DNA from: Phycisphaeraceae bacterium
Lineage (GTDB): Bacteria > Planctomycetota > Phycisphaerae > Phycisphaerales > UBA1924
Direction: 5' to 3'
DNA length: 64,000 nt
Assembly: GCA_019454185.1 (NCBI GenBank)
Contig: CP075368.1
Span: forward strand, 1,302,001-1,366,000
In this document: positions 19,151-27,913 of the stretch, piece by piece
Layout of the letters: each line of letters begins with the position of its first letter
How positions within the stretch are numbered: position 1 is the first letter of the stretch
Position numbers and translations under genes: made by a program
Notes under the pieces: generated by a model
Told to the model about the DNA's origin: nothing
Seen by the model: the letters and a program-made list of their open reading frames with translations, nothing else
Databases searched by the model: none

Positions 19151-19686
19151 AGCCCTGAAGGGGCGGCACACCATTGAGCGCATCAGTCCCACACATAGCG
19201 AGCGTCGTAATCCACGTCGTGCCGTTCGAGGAACGCGAGAAACTCGTCCTTGAAGGTTGTGGTTCGATGATGCTCACGCTGATCGGCGATGTAGGCGCGG
19301 ACCGCATCAACGCTTGAGCATGAGACGCTGAACGCGCCGTAACCGGATTGCCACGCAAAGTCGGAGAGTCGCGCGGACTGGGACTTGAGCCAGCGCGAGG
19401 TGGACGTCTTGACCTCCTGAACCGCGTCGCTGACCGAGATCGTGCGCCCGAGTTCATGAAGGATGTGGATGTGATCATCGACGGAGTTGATCAGGACGGG
19501 TGGACACTCGATGTACTTAAGCACCGTCGCGGCGTACCGATGCAGTGATTCACGAACGTCGTCGTGAAGGATCGGAAGCCGGTGCTTGGTGGAGAAGATG
19601 GAATGGATGTAGATCTGCGCGAGTGATTGTGGCATAGAGGCATGGTATCGATTGTCAAAGATCGGTTGTGTCGCCCCTACAGGGCT
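19151..19686 (-). mobile_element. REP-associated tyrosine transposase (RAYT) unit
   Basis: The transposase gene 19183-19635 is enclosed by imperfect inverted repeats: 19151-19169 (minus strand GTGCCGCCCCTTCAGGGCT) and 19668-19686 (plus strand GTGTCGCCCCTACAGGGCT), 17 of 19 identical, each containing a small GCCCCT-CAGGGC hairpin. REP-like units lie on both sides. This is the expected make-up of a RAYT locus. Confidence 0.7.
19183..19635 (-). CDS. IS200/IS605-like (RAYT) transposase
   Basis: 150 residues, intact. Y1 HUH transposase: VDDHIHILHELG with the HIH metal site at 55-57, KTSTSRWLK, WQSGYGAFSVS, and the candidate catalytic Tyr115 in AVRAYIADQ; the end HHRTTTFKDEFLAFLERHDVDYD is typical of the RAYT subgroup. 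It cuts and joins single-stranded DNA at palindromic ends. RAYTs act on REP sequences, three of which lie within 300 bp here. Confidence 0.92.
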   Translation of the reverse strand: MPQSLAQIYIHSIFSTKHRLPILHDDVRESLHRYAATVLKYIECPPVLINSVDDHIHILHELGRTISVSDAVQEVKTSTSRWLKSQSARLSDFAWQSGYGAFSVSCSSVDAVRAYIADQREHHRTTTFKDEFLAFLERHDVDYDARYVWD

Positions 19687-19725
19687 TCGGTAGAAGAAGG
19701 AAGAGGATGGGAGGGTGGTCGTGTA

Positions 19726-19793
19726 CCCAGGGCGTTGGTCGTGCCTTCGGCACTCCCGTGCCCTGGGCTCTGGCTAGGGCGGCCCGTTGGGCC
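19726..19793 (+). repeat. REP-like palindromic unit, copy 3
   Basis: Same orientation as copy 1. Outer arms CCCAGGG ... CCCTGGG, inner stem GTGCCTTCGGCAC, conserved tail 19761-19793 (one mismatch to copy 1). Lies to the right of the RAYT gene. Confidence 0.75.
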
Positions 19794-19810
19794 TGTGGAT
19801 CCAAACGGCG

Positions 19811-20317
19811 TCAGGTTTGGTTACGTAGCGTGCACGTCATCATTGCCTTCCACGAGATGTGCTTGAACAGGAGTTCGACAGAAGCCCAGTCGACCCACCT
19901 GCCCGGAAAGTACCTGGGTAAGGATGTCTTCAGCGAATCCAATAGCCACGCGCCAGCGTCGTCCGCGTCGGGATGGCAAGTGCCGAGCGACCAAATGCGG
20001 TAAGCAACCTCCCGGTATTCCAGTCGCGCTCGCTTCGTAAAGGCCCGAGCTGTGTGCTTATGGACATCGACCTCAATTTCTCCGTTGTCCAGATAGATAG
20101 CGAAGAAGCCGAATAATCGATCGGTACCCCACCTCTCAGTGAACTTGTGGCGAACGGACTCAGACGCTTCCGCCCTTGACTGGTCGTTCGACTCCCAGTT
20201 GAATGCCCTAGACATAAGTGCCAGCTCTGCCATTCGCTTCGATACTGCCTTCTCGAACTTGCGATCGTGAGACTTCGCAAATTGCTCCGGCGACTCTGCG
20301 TAAACAGAGACATTCAT
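19811..20317 (-). CDS. orphan hypothetical protein
   Basis: 168 residues from ATG 20317 (MNVSVYAESPEQF). Mixed alpha/beta, with FTERWGTDRLFGFFAIYLDNGEIEVDVHKHTARAF in the middle and CHPDADDAGAWLLDSL later; no family recognised. Its base composition is visibly poorer in GC than the neighbours, and it sits between the RAYT/REP cluster and the carboxyltransferase gene, so it was probably acquired. A competing frame from 20313 (MSLFTQ) seems a shadow. Confidence 0.6.
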   Translation of the reverse strand: MNVSVYAESPEQFAKSHDRKFEKAVSKRMAELALMSRAFNWESNDQSRAEASESVRHKFTERWGTDRLFGFFAIYLDNGEIEVDVHKHTARAFTKRARLEYREVAYRIWSLGTCHPDADDAGAWLLDSLKTSLPRYFPGRWVDWASVELLFKHISWKAMMTCTLRNQT

Positions 20318-20331
20318 CAGATGATACCTGC

Positions 20332-22059
20332 TCACGTCTGCAACACCCCCGTCTTGAAGGGCTTGGTGTAGTCCCACCCTTGAGCGGCGGCGTTGAGGGC
20401 GGCGATGAGTTCGTCGCGGGTCTTGTGGGGCTCGATGATGCGATCGACCCATCCTCGCGCGGCGGCGTGGCGGATGTCGGCCTGCTCGGTGTACCCGGCG
20501 TGGACTGCGGCGAGGATCTGCTTGTGGGTCTCGTCGTCGATGGTCTCGCCCTTGCGTTTGCGGCTGGCTTCTTCGATGGTGGCGAGGACGCCGGTCGCCT
20601 GGTTCGCGCCCATGACGGCGCACTTGGCGCCCGGCCACGCGAAGGAGAGGAACTGGTCGAAGGCCCGGCCGCACATCGCGTAGTTGCCCGCGCCGTAGGA
20701 GCCGCCGAGGACGACGACGATCTTGGGGACGATGCAGTTGGACATGGCGTTGACCATCTTGGCGCCGGCGCGGATGATGCCGCCCTGCTCCGAGTCGCGT
20801 CCGACCATGAAGCCCGTGGTGTCGTGCAGGAAGATGATGGGGATCTTTCGCTGGTTGCAGTCCATGATGAAGCGTGCGGCCTTGTCGGCGGAGTCGTCGT
20901 AGATGACGCCGGGCATGTTCGTGAACTTGGAGGGGCCGGCCTTGCCTCCGGGCATCTGGCGCTGGGTGATCTTCTTCTGGTTGGCAACGATGCCGCAGGC
21001 GTGGCCGCCGATTTTCCCATAGCCGCATACGAGCGACTGGCCGTAATCGGCCTTGTACTCATCGAAGTCGGGGTTCCTGGTGGCTCCACTCTCCAGAGTG
21101 GAGGATGAATCACCGCTCTGGAGAGCGGTGCCACCAAAGGCCCGCGAGTCCACGAGGCAGCCGATGATCTCTTTGACGTCGTACTGCGTGCCGGGCTTAT
21201 CGGTGAAGAGCGTGAAGAGGTCCTCGCCGCTCCGGGCCGTCGCGGTCACGCGTGGCTTAGCAACCTCGTGACTCCGTGACTCCGCGCCGTACTTGCCCAC
21301 CAGTTCGCGCACCCGCCTGATGCACGCATCGTCATCGGGCTCCTTGAAGTCGATGGTGCCGCTGATGGAGGCGTGCATGGATGCGCCGCCGAGTTCCTCA
21401 TCGGTGACCTGCTGTCCGATCGCGGCTTTCACGAGCGCGGGGCCGGCGAGGTACAGCCCCGAGCCCTCGGTCATGAGGAGGGTGTCGCAGAGGACGGGGA
21501 GGTAGCCGCCGCCCGCGACGCAATAGCCCATGATCGCGGCGATCTGGGGGATGCCATCGGCGGAGATGACGGCGTTGTTGCGGAAGATGCGGCCGAAGTC
21601 GTCGGTGTCGGGGAAGACATCCTCCTGCATGGGAAGGAAGACGCCGGCGGAGTCAACGAGGTAGATGAGGGGCAGCCGCGCCGCGTGGGCGATGGTCTGG
21701 GCGCGGATGATCTTCTTGCAGGTCATCGGGAAGAACGCGCCGGCCTTCACGGTCGCGTCGTTGGCGATGATCATGCAGAGACGGCCTTGCACGGAGCCGA
21801 TGCCGGTGACGACGCCTGCCGCGGGCGCGCCGCCGTACTCGGCGTACATGTTGTGGGCGGCCCAGAGGCCGAGCTCTTGGAAGGAGGAGCCGGGGTCGAT
21901 GAGCTTCTCGACGCGTTCGCGCGCGGTGAGGCGGCCTTTTTCGTGCTGGCGTTCGATGGCCTTTGTGCCGCCACCGAGCTTGATCTTGGCCTCCTCCTTG
22001 AGGTAGGCGGTGACGTGGTCTTTGAGGGTCTTGGCTGTGGTATCGGTTGGCGTGGTCAT
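20332..22059 (-). CDS. acyl-CoA carboxylase, carboxyltransferase (beta) subunit
   Basis: 575 residues from ATG 22059 (MTTPTDTTAKTLK). The carboxyltransferase domain of methylcrotonyl/propionyl-CoA carboxylases is clear: GRLTARERVEKLIDPGSSFQEL, GGAPAAGVVTGIGSVQGR, AGVFLPMQ, and in the second half VANQKKITQRQMPGGKAG, PIIFLHDTTGFMVGR, GGSYGAGNYAMCGRAF and the ATIEEASRKRKGE helix. It would carboxylate an acyl-CoA using carboxybiotin; methylcrotonyl-CoA is the closest guess. Residues about 308-328 are an insertion encoded by a palindromic repeat (21079-21137) and absent from usual family members. No biotin carboxylase gene is adjacent. Confidence 0.9.
   Translation of the reverse strand: MTTPTDTTAKTLKDHVTAYLKEEAKIKLGGGTKAIERQHEKGRLTARERVEKLIDPGSSFQELGLWAAHNMYAEYGGAPAAGVVTGIGSVQGRLCMIIANDATVKAGAFFPMTCKKIIRAQTIAHAARLPLIYLVDSAGVFLPMQEDVFPDTDDFGRIFRNNAVISADGIPQIAAIMGYCVAGGGYLPVLCDTLLMTEGSGLYLAGPALVKAAIGQQVTDEELGGASMHASISGTIDFKEPDDDACIRRVRELVGKYGAESRSHEVAKPRVTATARSGEDLFTLFTDKPGTQYDVKEIIGCLVDSRAFGGTALQSGDSSSTLESGATRNPDFDEYKADYGQSLVCGYGKIGGHACGIVANQKKITQRQMPGGKAGPSKFTNMPGVIYDDSADKAARFIMDCNQRKIPIIFLHDTTGFMVGRDSEQGGIIRAGAKMVNAMSNCIVPKIVVVLGGSYGAGNYAMCGRAFDQFLSFAWPGAKCAVMGANQATGVLATIEEASRKRKGETIDDETHKQILAAVHAGYTEQADIRHAAARGWVDRIIEPHKTRDELIAALNAAAQGWDYTKPFKTGVLQT
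21079..21137. repeat. REPIN-like double palindrome inside the carboxyltransferase gene
   Basis: Two palindromic halves, 21079-21103 (GGTGGCTCCACTCTCCAGAG...) and 21113-21137 (CCGCTCTGGAGAGCGGTGCC...), are also inverted copies of each other around a 9-nt spacer. The right half is identical over 25 nt to 29150-29174. It reads through in frame in the gene on the minus strand (TALQSGDSSSTLESGAT). Confidence 0.8.
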
Positions 22060-22166
22060 GCGGCCAGAGGGTAGGGAGTTCGCCCGGCTGAGGCATCGGA
22101 TCGGGGATGTTGAGATGGTCGTCTGCGTGCTGAATCGGAGGTGCGGGCGTGTACGAAAGTGGCGGC

Positions 22167-22721
22167 ATGGCACAGCAGACAGGCATTCCGTCGGTGGAGC
22201 GGTTTGTTGCTCGTTGGTTGATCGGGCGGTGGTGCCGTAGGAACCCTCCGGAGCGGACCTGCCAGATGCTTCGCGAGCAGGAGGGCGAGTTGCGTGCTCT
22301 CTTCGATGCGGCGGCGGATCGAGCCACGACGCGTGTGCAGATCAAACGGCTGCCCGGGCTTGAGAGCAGTTCGACGAACTACTCGCTCGCGATGGTTGCC
22401 GATCATCTGGCCCGGGTGAATAGCGACATCGCGATCACGCTCGGTTCGCTGGCGCGCAACGAGCGGGGGACGATTGAAGTGCGGACGGCGAACTACAAGC
22501 CGAGCCCCGATGCCGCGCCTGATGCGTCGCTGGCCGCGCTCGATCGTTCGATTGTTGCGCTGGAGTCTGTGCTGGCGGACACCGGCCCGATCCGTCGCAG
22601 CGGCGTGGGGCATGTGCATCCGTGGTTTGGGGAACTTCCTGCGACGACGTGGGCGTGCTTCCCGGCGTTTCATCAGGCGTTGCACATGAAGCAGGCGAGG
22701 TTGATCGCGGCGGGGTTGTAG
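22167..22721 (+). CDS. DinB-like protein
   Basis: 184 residues from ATG 22167 (MAQQTGIP). Four-helix DinB/YfiT pattern with candidate metal-binding histidines in MVADHLARVNSDI and in FPAFHQALHMKQARLI near the end. DinB-like proteins are metal-binding and include thiol-dependent enzymes; the substrate is unknown. A GTG at 22149 would add six residues. It converges on recA, with a hairpin terminator between them. Confidence 0.75.
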   Translation: MAQQTGIPSVERFVARWLIGRWCRRNPPERTCQMLREQEGELRALFDAAADRATTRVQIKRLPGLESSSTNYSLAMVADHLARVNSDIAITLGSLARNERGTIEVRTANYKPSPDAAPDASLAALDRSIVALESVLADTGPIRRSGVGHVHPWFGELPATTWACFPAFHQALHMKQARLIAAGL

Positions 22722-22774
22722 GCGCGCGTCATGCGGGAATCGGCAAGTGCCGAGCCACAAGCGGAATGGAAAGA

Positions 22775-22804
22775 CCCCGGGCTTGCGCCCGGGGCTCCCT
22801 TTTG
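22775..22804 (+). terminator. hairpin terminator between dinB-like gene and recA
   Basis: Stem CCCCGGGC (22775-22782), loop TTGC, GCCCGGGG (22787-22794), followed by CTCCCTTTT. It ends the DinB-like gene on the plus strand and could serve recA on the minus strand, where TCTTTCC follows. Confidence 0.75.
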
Positions 22805-22876
22805 TGCTTCGTGCCGCATCTTGGCACCCGAAGGCCACGCCCTCGCTCGCGCTCGGGCCTCATTTGAGCCGCCGGC

Positions 22877-24046
22877 TCAGACTTCGAGTTCGGCCTCGGA
22901 TTCCTCGACGGCCTCGTTGCCGACGGGGGTGGTCACGCGGGGCGGGACCTTGGCCGCGAGGAGAGCGCGGCGGATCTCGTCGAGCAGGTCGGGGTTGTCC
23001 TTCAGGAACTGCTTGGAGTTCTCGCGGCCCTGACCGAGGCGGACCTCGCCCCGGCTGAACCACGCGCCGGACTTCTGGACGATCTCGGCCTCGATCGCCA
23101 GGTCGAGCACATCGCCGGTGACGGAGATGCCCTCGCTGAACATGATGTCGAACTCGGACTCTCTGAAGGGGGGCGCGACCTTGTTCTTGACGACGCGGGC
23201 GCGGACGCGGTTGCCGACGTTGGTGTCGCCATCCTTGATCGCGCTGATGCGCCGGATGTCGATGCGGACGGAGGAGTAGAACTTCAGAGCACGGCCGCCG
23301 GGCGTGGTCTCGGGCGAGCCGAACATCACGCCGATCTTCTCGCGTATCTGGTTGATGAAGATGACGGTGCAGTTGGAGCGTGCGATCACGCCGGTGAGCT
23401 TGCGCATCGCCTGCGACATCAGCCGTGCCTGGAGGCCGACGTGGCTGTCGCCCATCTCGCCCTCGATCTCGGCCTTGGGGATGAGAGCCGCGACGGAGTC
23501 CACGACGATCACATCGACTGCGTTGGAGCGGACGAGGAGTTCGCAGATCTCCAGGGCCTGCTCGCCGGTGTCGGGCTGTGAGACGAGGAGGTTGTCGATG
23601 TTGACGCCGATCTTGCGGGCCCAGGAGGGGTCGAGGGCGTGCTCGGCGTCGATGAAGGCCGCGACGCCCCCCTTCTTCTGCGCGTTGGCCGCGACGGTGA
23701 GGGCGAGCGTGGTCTTACCGGATGATTCCGGGCCGAAGATCTCAACGATGCGACCGCGCGGGATGCCCTTGCCACCGAGGGCGAGATCGAGGGAGAGCGC
23801 GCCGGTCGAGATACCGGGGATGTTGAGGTAGGCCTCTTCGTCGAGGCGCATGATGGAGCCCTTGCCGAAGTTGCGGTCGATCTGCTGGAGGGCGCGATCG
23901 AGTGCCGCGGCCTTCTCACGATCGACCGTGATGGGCTCGGGTCCCTTGGGCTTTGAATGGGCGTTTTGAGCGTCGCCTTTGGCGGACTTGCTCTTGGACT
24001 CGGACTTGCTTTCGATCTGGGCGGACGTAGACGAACTGCGAGCCAT
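22877..24046 (-). CDS. recA: recombinase RecA
   Basis: 389 residues. Walker A GPESSGKT at 105-112, the ATP-binding [46 protein letters not shown] (Walker B), loop L1/L2 region [27 protein letters not shown], and a Glu-rich acidic end ([12 protein letters not shown]). RecA forms filaments on single-stranded DNA for recombination and SOS induction. The N-terminus has a Ser/Lys-rich extension of about 35 residues before the usual start of the fold. AAAGGAG lies 10 bases before ATG 24046. Confidence 0.97.
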   Translation of the reverse strand: MARSSSTSAQIESKSESKSKSAKGDAQNAHSKPKGPEPITVDREKAAALDRALQQIDRNFGKGSIMRLDEEAYLNIPGISTGALSLDLALGGKGIPRGRIVEIFGPESSGKTTLALTVAANAQKKGGVAAFIDAEHALDPSWARKIGVNIDNLLVSQPDTGEQALEICELLVRSNAVDVIVVDSVAALIPKAEIEGEMGDSHVGLQARLMSQAMRKLTGVIARSNCTVIFINQIREKIGVMFGSPETTPGGRALKFYSSVRIDIRRISAIKDGDTNVGNRVRARVVKNKVAPPFRESEFDIMFSEGISVTGDVLDLAIEAEIVQKSGAWFSRGEVRLGQGRENSKQFLKDNPDLLDEIRRALLAAKVPPRVTTPVGNEAVEESEAELEV

Positions 24047-24200
24047 GCGGCACGCTCCTTTGCTGCCGTGCGGGGCCGCTTGTTCCCTGGACCGAGCGTC
24101 AGATCGCGAAGAAGCCGTTGACTCTTAGGTCTTGACTTTCGGATCTGCCGGGCGGGTGAGGGGTGCGGGCGCGACGGGTCCCGACGCGGGGCACGATCTG

Positions 24201-24227
24201 GATCAACACGATCCGGATTCGTTGATC
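24201..24227. promoter_or_regulatory. inverted repeat upstream of recA (candidate operator)
   Basis: GATCAAC (24201-24207) and GTTGATC (24221-24227) enclose 13 bases with the inner palindrome ATCCGGAT. It lies about 155-180 bp before the recA start. It could be an SOS-type or other repressor site; no LexA gene is in the window to compare. Confidence 0.35.
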
Positions 24228-24317
24228 AGGGGCGGCGTCGGACGCGGGCCTGACTGGTGAAGACGATACAACCACATCGGCGGCTCGTCAAAGCGAGCAG
24301 CAGTGTGGAGAAGCGCG

Positions 24318-24341
24318 TCACTGACAACTGTCTGTCAGTGA
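24318..24341. promoter_or_regulatory. 9-bp perfect inverted repeat upstream of recA
   Basis: TCACTGACA (24318-24326), spacer ACTGTC, TGTCAGTGA (24333-24341). A near-direct echo TGACA...TGTCA follows at once (GAGACATGTCA). It looks like a dimeric regulator's site, or a hairpin after the dockerin gene's distal region; it is about 270 bp from recA. Confidence 0.4.
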
Positions 24342-24426
24342 GACATGTCAAGCGGTGGGATGTCGCGGCGGAACGGCAGCGTGTAAGGGCAGTGTCAGCA
24401 AGTGCTTAGGCGACGTGGCCAAGCAT

Positions 24427-26178
24427 TCAGCAGCCGCCGCCGAAGAGTTGGAAGAATCTCAGGAAATCGAGGATGTCGATGGTGCCGCTGCCGTCGAGGT
24501 CGAGGTTGAGGTCGGAGCATGGAGCCGGCTGGTTCTCGCAGAAGGAGAATGCGTCCATGAAATCAAGGAAATCGATGATGTCAATCTGGCCGTCGGCATT
24601 GAGGTCGGCGGGCGAGGGGAGGATGGTTGTCACGAGGGCGTGGGTGTCGCCGGAGAGGTGTAGAACGAGGGCGATCTGGCCGCCTGCGTCGGTCTGGGCG
24701 TGTCCCGCGCCGACGGGGTCTGTAGACCAGAGGATTGACTGGATGGTGCGTGTGTCGCCGGGGGCGATGTCGATGGTCTGACCGACAGAGGTGATGAGCC
24801 GGACATCGCCCGTGGGTGTGACGGCCAGCAGGGCTTGGCGGCCTGAGTTAGCGACCGTGGCATCAACTGCGTGAGCCATGACGACAACTGCACCTGAGTC
24901 CAAGAGGAGCGGATCGGCGAGCGCGGTGATGACATAGCCGGGGAGATCCGCGATCGAGTCGCCCTCACGGAGGAGCGAGGTGAGCGAGCCGTCGGAAGTG
25001 CTGAGGAAGATCGCGCCGTTGTTGGAAGGGTCGGTCGAGCTACCGGCGAGGGTGGCGTGGAAGGCGATGCTGCCGCAGGCATTGATGGCGGGAAGGGTTG
25101 AGAGCGTGTTGAAGGTGACTTCGCCGGGGAGTGCGGTGCAGGGGTCGCCCTGGCGAGCAACGATGGACTGAGATGACGCGGAGTCGAAGATAAGCGTCTG
25201 ACGCTTGACGCCCGAGGCATCGAGCAGCGCGTGGAAGACGGTATCGCCGTGGATGTTGATGGCGGCACGGGATGCGGGGCGGCTGTAGAGCGAGACGCCA
25301 TCGGGAGCGGGTGTGCCCGCAAGCGCGAGGGGGAGTGCGGAGCCGTTGCCATCGCGATCGAGCCAGAGCGCAGCGCGGGTGGGGAAGCGAGGATCGACTT
25401 CGGTGATTTGCGTGTGGAACGCGATCTGTCCGTCGGGGCCGAGGGTGTGGGGCGACAGGTGATTGATGATCTCAGAAGGTACGAGCCCGGGGAGGGTGAT
25501 GCCGGGGATGTAGAGCGGCTCGGGTGATGATGCGCCCCCCCCACCCCCTCCACCCCCCACACTCGCGGACCAGATGACGCCCGGTGTGCCGGACCAGAAG
25601 GAGACCGTGCCGCCGTCGGTGATCGATGGAGCGGACATGTTGTTCCAGATGATCGACGGGAAGGGAACGGTGGGCTCGCCCTCGCGTGCGAGGGGCACGA
25701 GCGTGCCGGGTGAAGATTCGACGAAGACGCCCGCATTCTTGGCTTCAAGGGATGAGTTGGGAGGGAGGCCGGTGTCAGCGACGACCGCACCGAGGGCGAT
25801 CTGGCCGCTGGAGTTGGTGGCGAGATTGAAGAGAGCGTTGAAGGTTGTGGCGGTGTACCAGGGGGCGACGGAGCCGGTCGCGTAGATGGGGGTGAGCGAG
25901 CCGCCACGGTTGCCGAAGATGACCGCGTTGTTGGTGGCGTCGATGCCGGGTCCCGCCACACGGGCCCAGAATGTCAATGTGGGCTGACTGGCAAACAAGG
26001 TGATACGGGGCTGGTCAAAGTGGGTAAAGGTGATGCCGGTGTCGTAACCGGGCGCCTGCTGATTGCTCGCGGCGATGAGTGTGAGGGGGAGGGGGTCTGC
26101 GAGGGCGTGCCCAAAGTCGAGGGAGAGGCCGAAAGCCACGAGGGAGAGGTGCTGGATCGCGGAGGTGGTGCTGCGCAT
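24427..26178 (-). CDS. secreted NxxGxxAF-repeat protein with GC-type dockerin
   Basis: 583 residues with an N-terminal signal peptide (to about ALA-DP at residue 28). The body has tandem beta repeats with the motif N/G-x-x-G-x-x-A/V-F: NSSGQIALGA, GPDGQIAFHT, NIHGDTVFHA, NACGSIAFHA, interspersed with REGEP/REGDS-type loops, as in choice-of-anchor tandem-repeat proteins. A poly-Gly run lies near residue 215. The last about 60 residues are two dockerin-like calcium loops (DLNADGQIDIIDFLDFMDAF, DLDGSGTIDILDFLRFF) ending in GGGC. Cell-surface anchoring is likely; function unknown. CAGGAG precedes ATG 26178. Confidence 0.85.
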   Translation of the reverse strand: MRSTTSAIQHLSLVAFGLSLDFGHALADPLPLTLIAASNQQAPGYDTGITFTHFDQPRITLFASQPTLTFWARVAGPGIDATNNAVIFGNRGGSLTPIYATGSVAPWYTATTFNALFNLATNSSGQIALGAVVADTGLPPNSSLEAKNAGVFVESSPGTLVPLAREGEPTVPFPSIIWNNMSAPSITDGGTVSFWSGTPGVIWSASVGGGGGGGGASSPEPLYIPGITLPGLVPSEIINHLSPHTLGPDGQIAFHTQITEVDPRFPTRAALWLDRDGNGSALPLALAGTPAPDGVSLYSRPASRAAINIHGDTVFHALLDASGVKRQTLIFDSASSQSIVARQGDPCTALPGEVTFNTLSTLPAINACGSIAFHATLAGSSTDPSNNGAIFLSTSDGSLTSLLREGDSIADLPGYVITALADPLLLDSGAVVVMAHAVDATVANSGRQALLAVTPTGDVRLITSVGQTIDIAPGDTRTIQSILWSTDPVGAGHAQTDAGGQIALVLHLSGDTHALVTTILPSPADLNADGQIDIIDFLDFMDAFSFCENQPAPCSDLNLDLDGSGTIDILDFLRFFQLFGGGC

Positions 26179-26309
26179 CGAATCGCTCCTGCGGTAGCGG
26201 ATCAGAAACGACGATCATGCCCGCAGAGGATCCACGGGGCGTGCCGCCACAGATTGCTACGAAGGACGCGGAGCGGCTGAGCGCCCGAAGAAAATAATTC
26301 TGGACGCCC

Positions 26310-27875
26310 CTACGCCAGCCACTTGTCGTCAATCGTCATGCCGCTGGGGAGGGGGGCGTCGGGACCGGTTTCGATCATGCCCGCGACGGGGTATGCGCAG
26401 TAGTCGACGCTGAACGCGCCCGCTGGGCGATGGTTGCCGGAGAGGCCGAGGCCTCCGAATGGCAGCTTTGAGGATGCGCCCGCGGTGCCTGTGTTGACGT
26501 TGATGCAGCCGGCGCGGGCTTCGAACAAGAAACGCTCGGCGGCGGATTGATCTTTCGTGAAGATGGACGCCGCGAGGCCGTAGCGGGTGGTGTTGGCCTG
26601 CTCGATGGCTTCATCGAGCGACTTGACGACGCAGATGCGGACGAAGGGGCCGAAGACCTCGGTATCGCATCCGGCATCGCGACCGGCGTGCAGGTCGGAT
26701 TCGCCGGCGAGGGTGAATCGATCGACGCGGGCGATGCCGGGCGTGAGGTAGAAGCCGCGTTCGGGCGTGTCCATGGGCGTCGAAGGGACGAGGATCTCCG
26801 CGCCGGCTTTCTGGAGTGACCTTTGGAAGGCGAAGACGGCGTCGCGGGATTGCCCGTTGATGATCGGGCCCATGAAGACGGGGTGGGACGCGCGCGGGTC
26901 GCCGATGATGAGGTTGGATGCGGCCTTGCAGAATGCGGGGATGAACTTCTGTGCGATTAATTCGTGGACGATCACGCGGCGGGTGCAGGTGCAGCGTTGG
27001 CCGGTGGTCACGAAGCCGGAGCGGACGCACTCGACGAGGGCCTGCTTGAGGTCGGCGTCGGGCATGATGACGGCGGCGTTGTTGCCGCCCATTTCGAGGG
27101 CGAGGATGCGACCTGGGCGATCGAGGTTCGCTTCCATGATGCGGCGGCCGACTGGCCAGGAGCCGGTGAAGAGGATGCCGTCGATGTCGTTATGAGAAGA
27201 GAGAGCGGATGCGACATCCGCGCCGCCCTGCACGAGATTCACAACGCCGGGCGGCGCGTTCTCGGCGTCGAGCGCTTCCTGGAAGAGCTCGATCAGCAAC
27301 TGGCCGGTTGCCGGGGCCTTGTCGGAGGGCTTGAGGACGATGGTGTTGCCGAGGGCAAGGGCGGGGACGATGTGGCCGTTGGGAAGGTGGGCCGGGAAGT
27401 TGAAGGGGCCGAGGACGGCCATGACGCCGTGGGGCCGGAACCACGACTTGCCCTGCTTGGTCAGGGTCATCGCAAACTCGACGCCGGTGACGCGGGCGAG
27501 TGCGCCGGTCGGCGTGGCGTCGAGCGTGATGTCCACTTTGTTCGTAAGAGCAGAGACCTCGCCCTTGCTGTCCCACATGGCCTTGCCGGTCTCGTCGCAG
27601 ATCAGGTCGGCGATCTGCTGGGCGCGTGCGGTGACGAGCGACTTGAAACGTTGGAGCACTGCGAAGCGGCGTTCGCGAGACCAGGATGACCACGCGGGGA
27701 GCGCGGCTCGCGCGGCGGCGACGGCCTCGTGCAGGTGCGCGATGCTTGATGAAGAACTGAATACGACCTGATCGGGACGCGCGGGATTGAACGAGCGGAC
27801 CGAGTCGCCCGGAGCCGGAATCCACCGTCCGCCGATGAGGTTTGATGGCTCGCGGGTGAGTGACGGGTGCTTCAT
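26310..27875 (-). CDS. astD: succinylglutamate-semialdehyde dehydrogenase (AstD)
   Basis: 521 residues. Aldehyde dehydrogenase fold: LGPFNFPAHLPNGHIVPALALGN, KPSDKAPATGQLL, FTGSWPVGRRI, the Glu motif LALEMGGNNAAV and the catalytic Cys in GFVTTGQRCTCTRR, all close to AstD. It oxidises N-succinylglutamate semialdehyde to N-succinylglutamate in arginine degradation by the succinyltransferase route. It is the last gene after M20 peptidase, aminotransferase and astA, 38 bp after astA. Confidence 0.9.
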   Translation of the reverse strand: MKHPSLTREPSNLIGGRWIPAPGDSVRSFNPARPDQVVFSSSSSIAHLHEAVAAARAALPAWSSWSRERRFAVLQRFKSLVTARAQQIADLICDETGKAMWDSKGEVSALTNKVDITLDATPTGALARVTGVEFAMTLTKQGKSWFRPHGVMAVLGPFNFPAHLPNGHIVPALALGNTIVLKPSDKAPATGQLLIELFQEALDAENAPPGVVNLVQGGADVASALSSHNDIDGILFTGSWPVGRRIMEANLDRPGRILALEMGGNNAAVIMPDADLKQALVECVRSGFVTTGQRCTCTRRVIVHELIAQKFIPAFCKAASNLIIGDPRASHPVFMGPIINGQSRDAVFAFQRSLQKAGAEILVPSTPMDTPERGFYLTPGIARVDRFTLAGESDLHAGRDAGCDTEVFGPFVRICVVKSLDEAIEQANTTRYGLAASIFTKDQSAAERFLFEARAGCINVNTGTAGASSKLPFGGLGLSGNHRPAGAFSVDYCAYPVAGMIETGPDAPLPSGMTIDDKWLA

Positions 27876-27913
27876 GCGAATGCCTTCGCGACAGACTTGG
27901 AGGCGAGGCTCGT

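Larger units (their letters stand above)
18735..19182. other. non-coding region with REP-like repeats left of the RAYT gene
   Basis: No convincing gene in 448 bp; long frames in several phases are side effects of GC-rich palindromes. It holds two REP-like units (18918-18984 and, inverted, 19045-19112), a short GCCGCTGCGCGGC hairpin at about 18897, and the left terminal repeat of the RAYT element (19151-19169). Confidence 0.6.
24047..24426. other. recA upstream region, non-coding
   Basis: 380 bp with no credible gene, between recA and the end of the dockerin protein gene (same strand). It should hold the recA promoter. Two inverted repeats stand out and are listed separately (24201-24227, 24318-24341). 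I could not pick a convincing -35/-10 pair. Confidence 0.6.
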
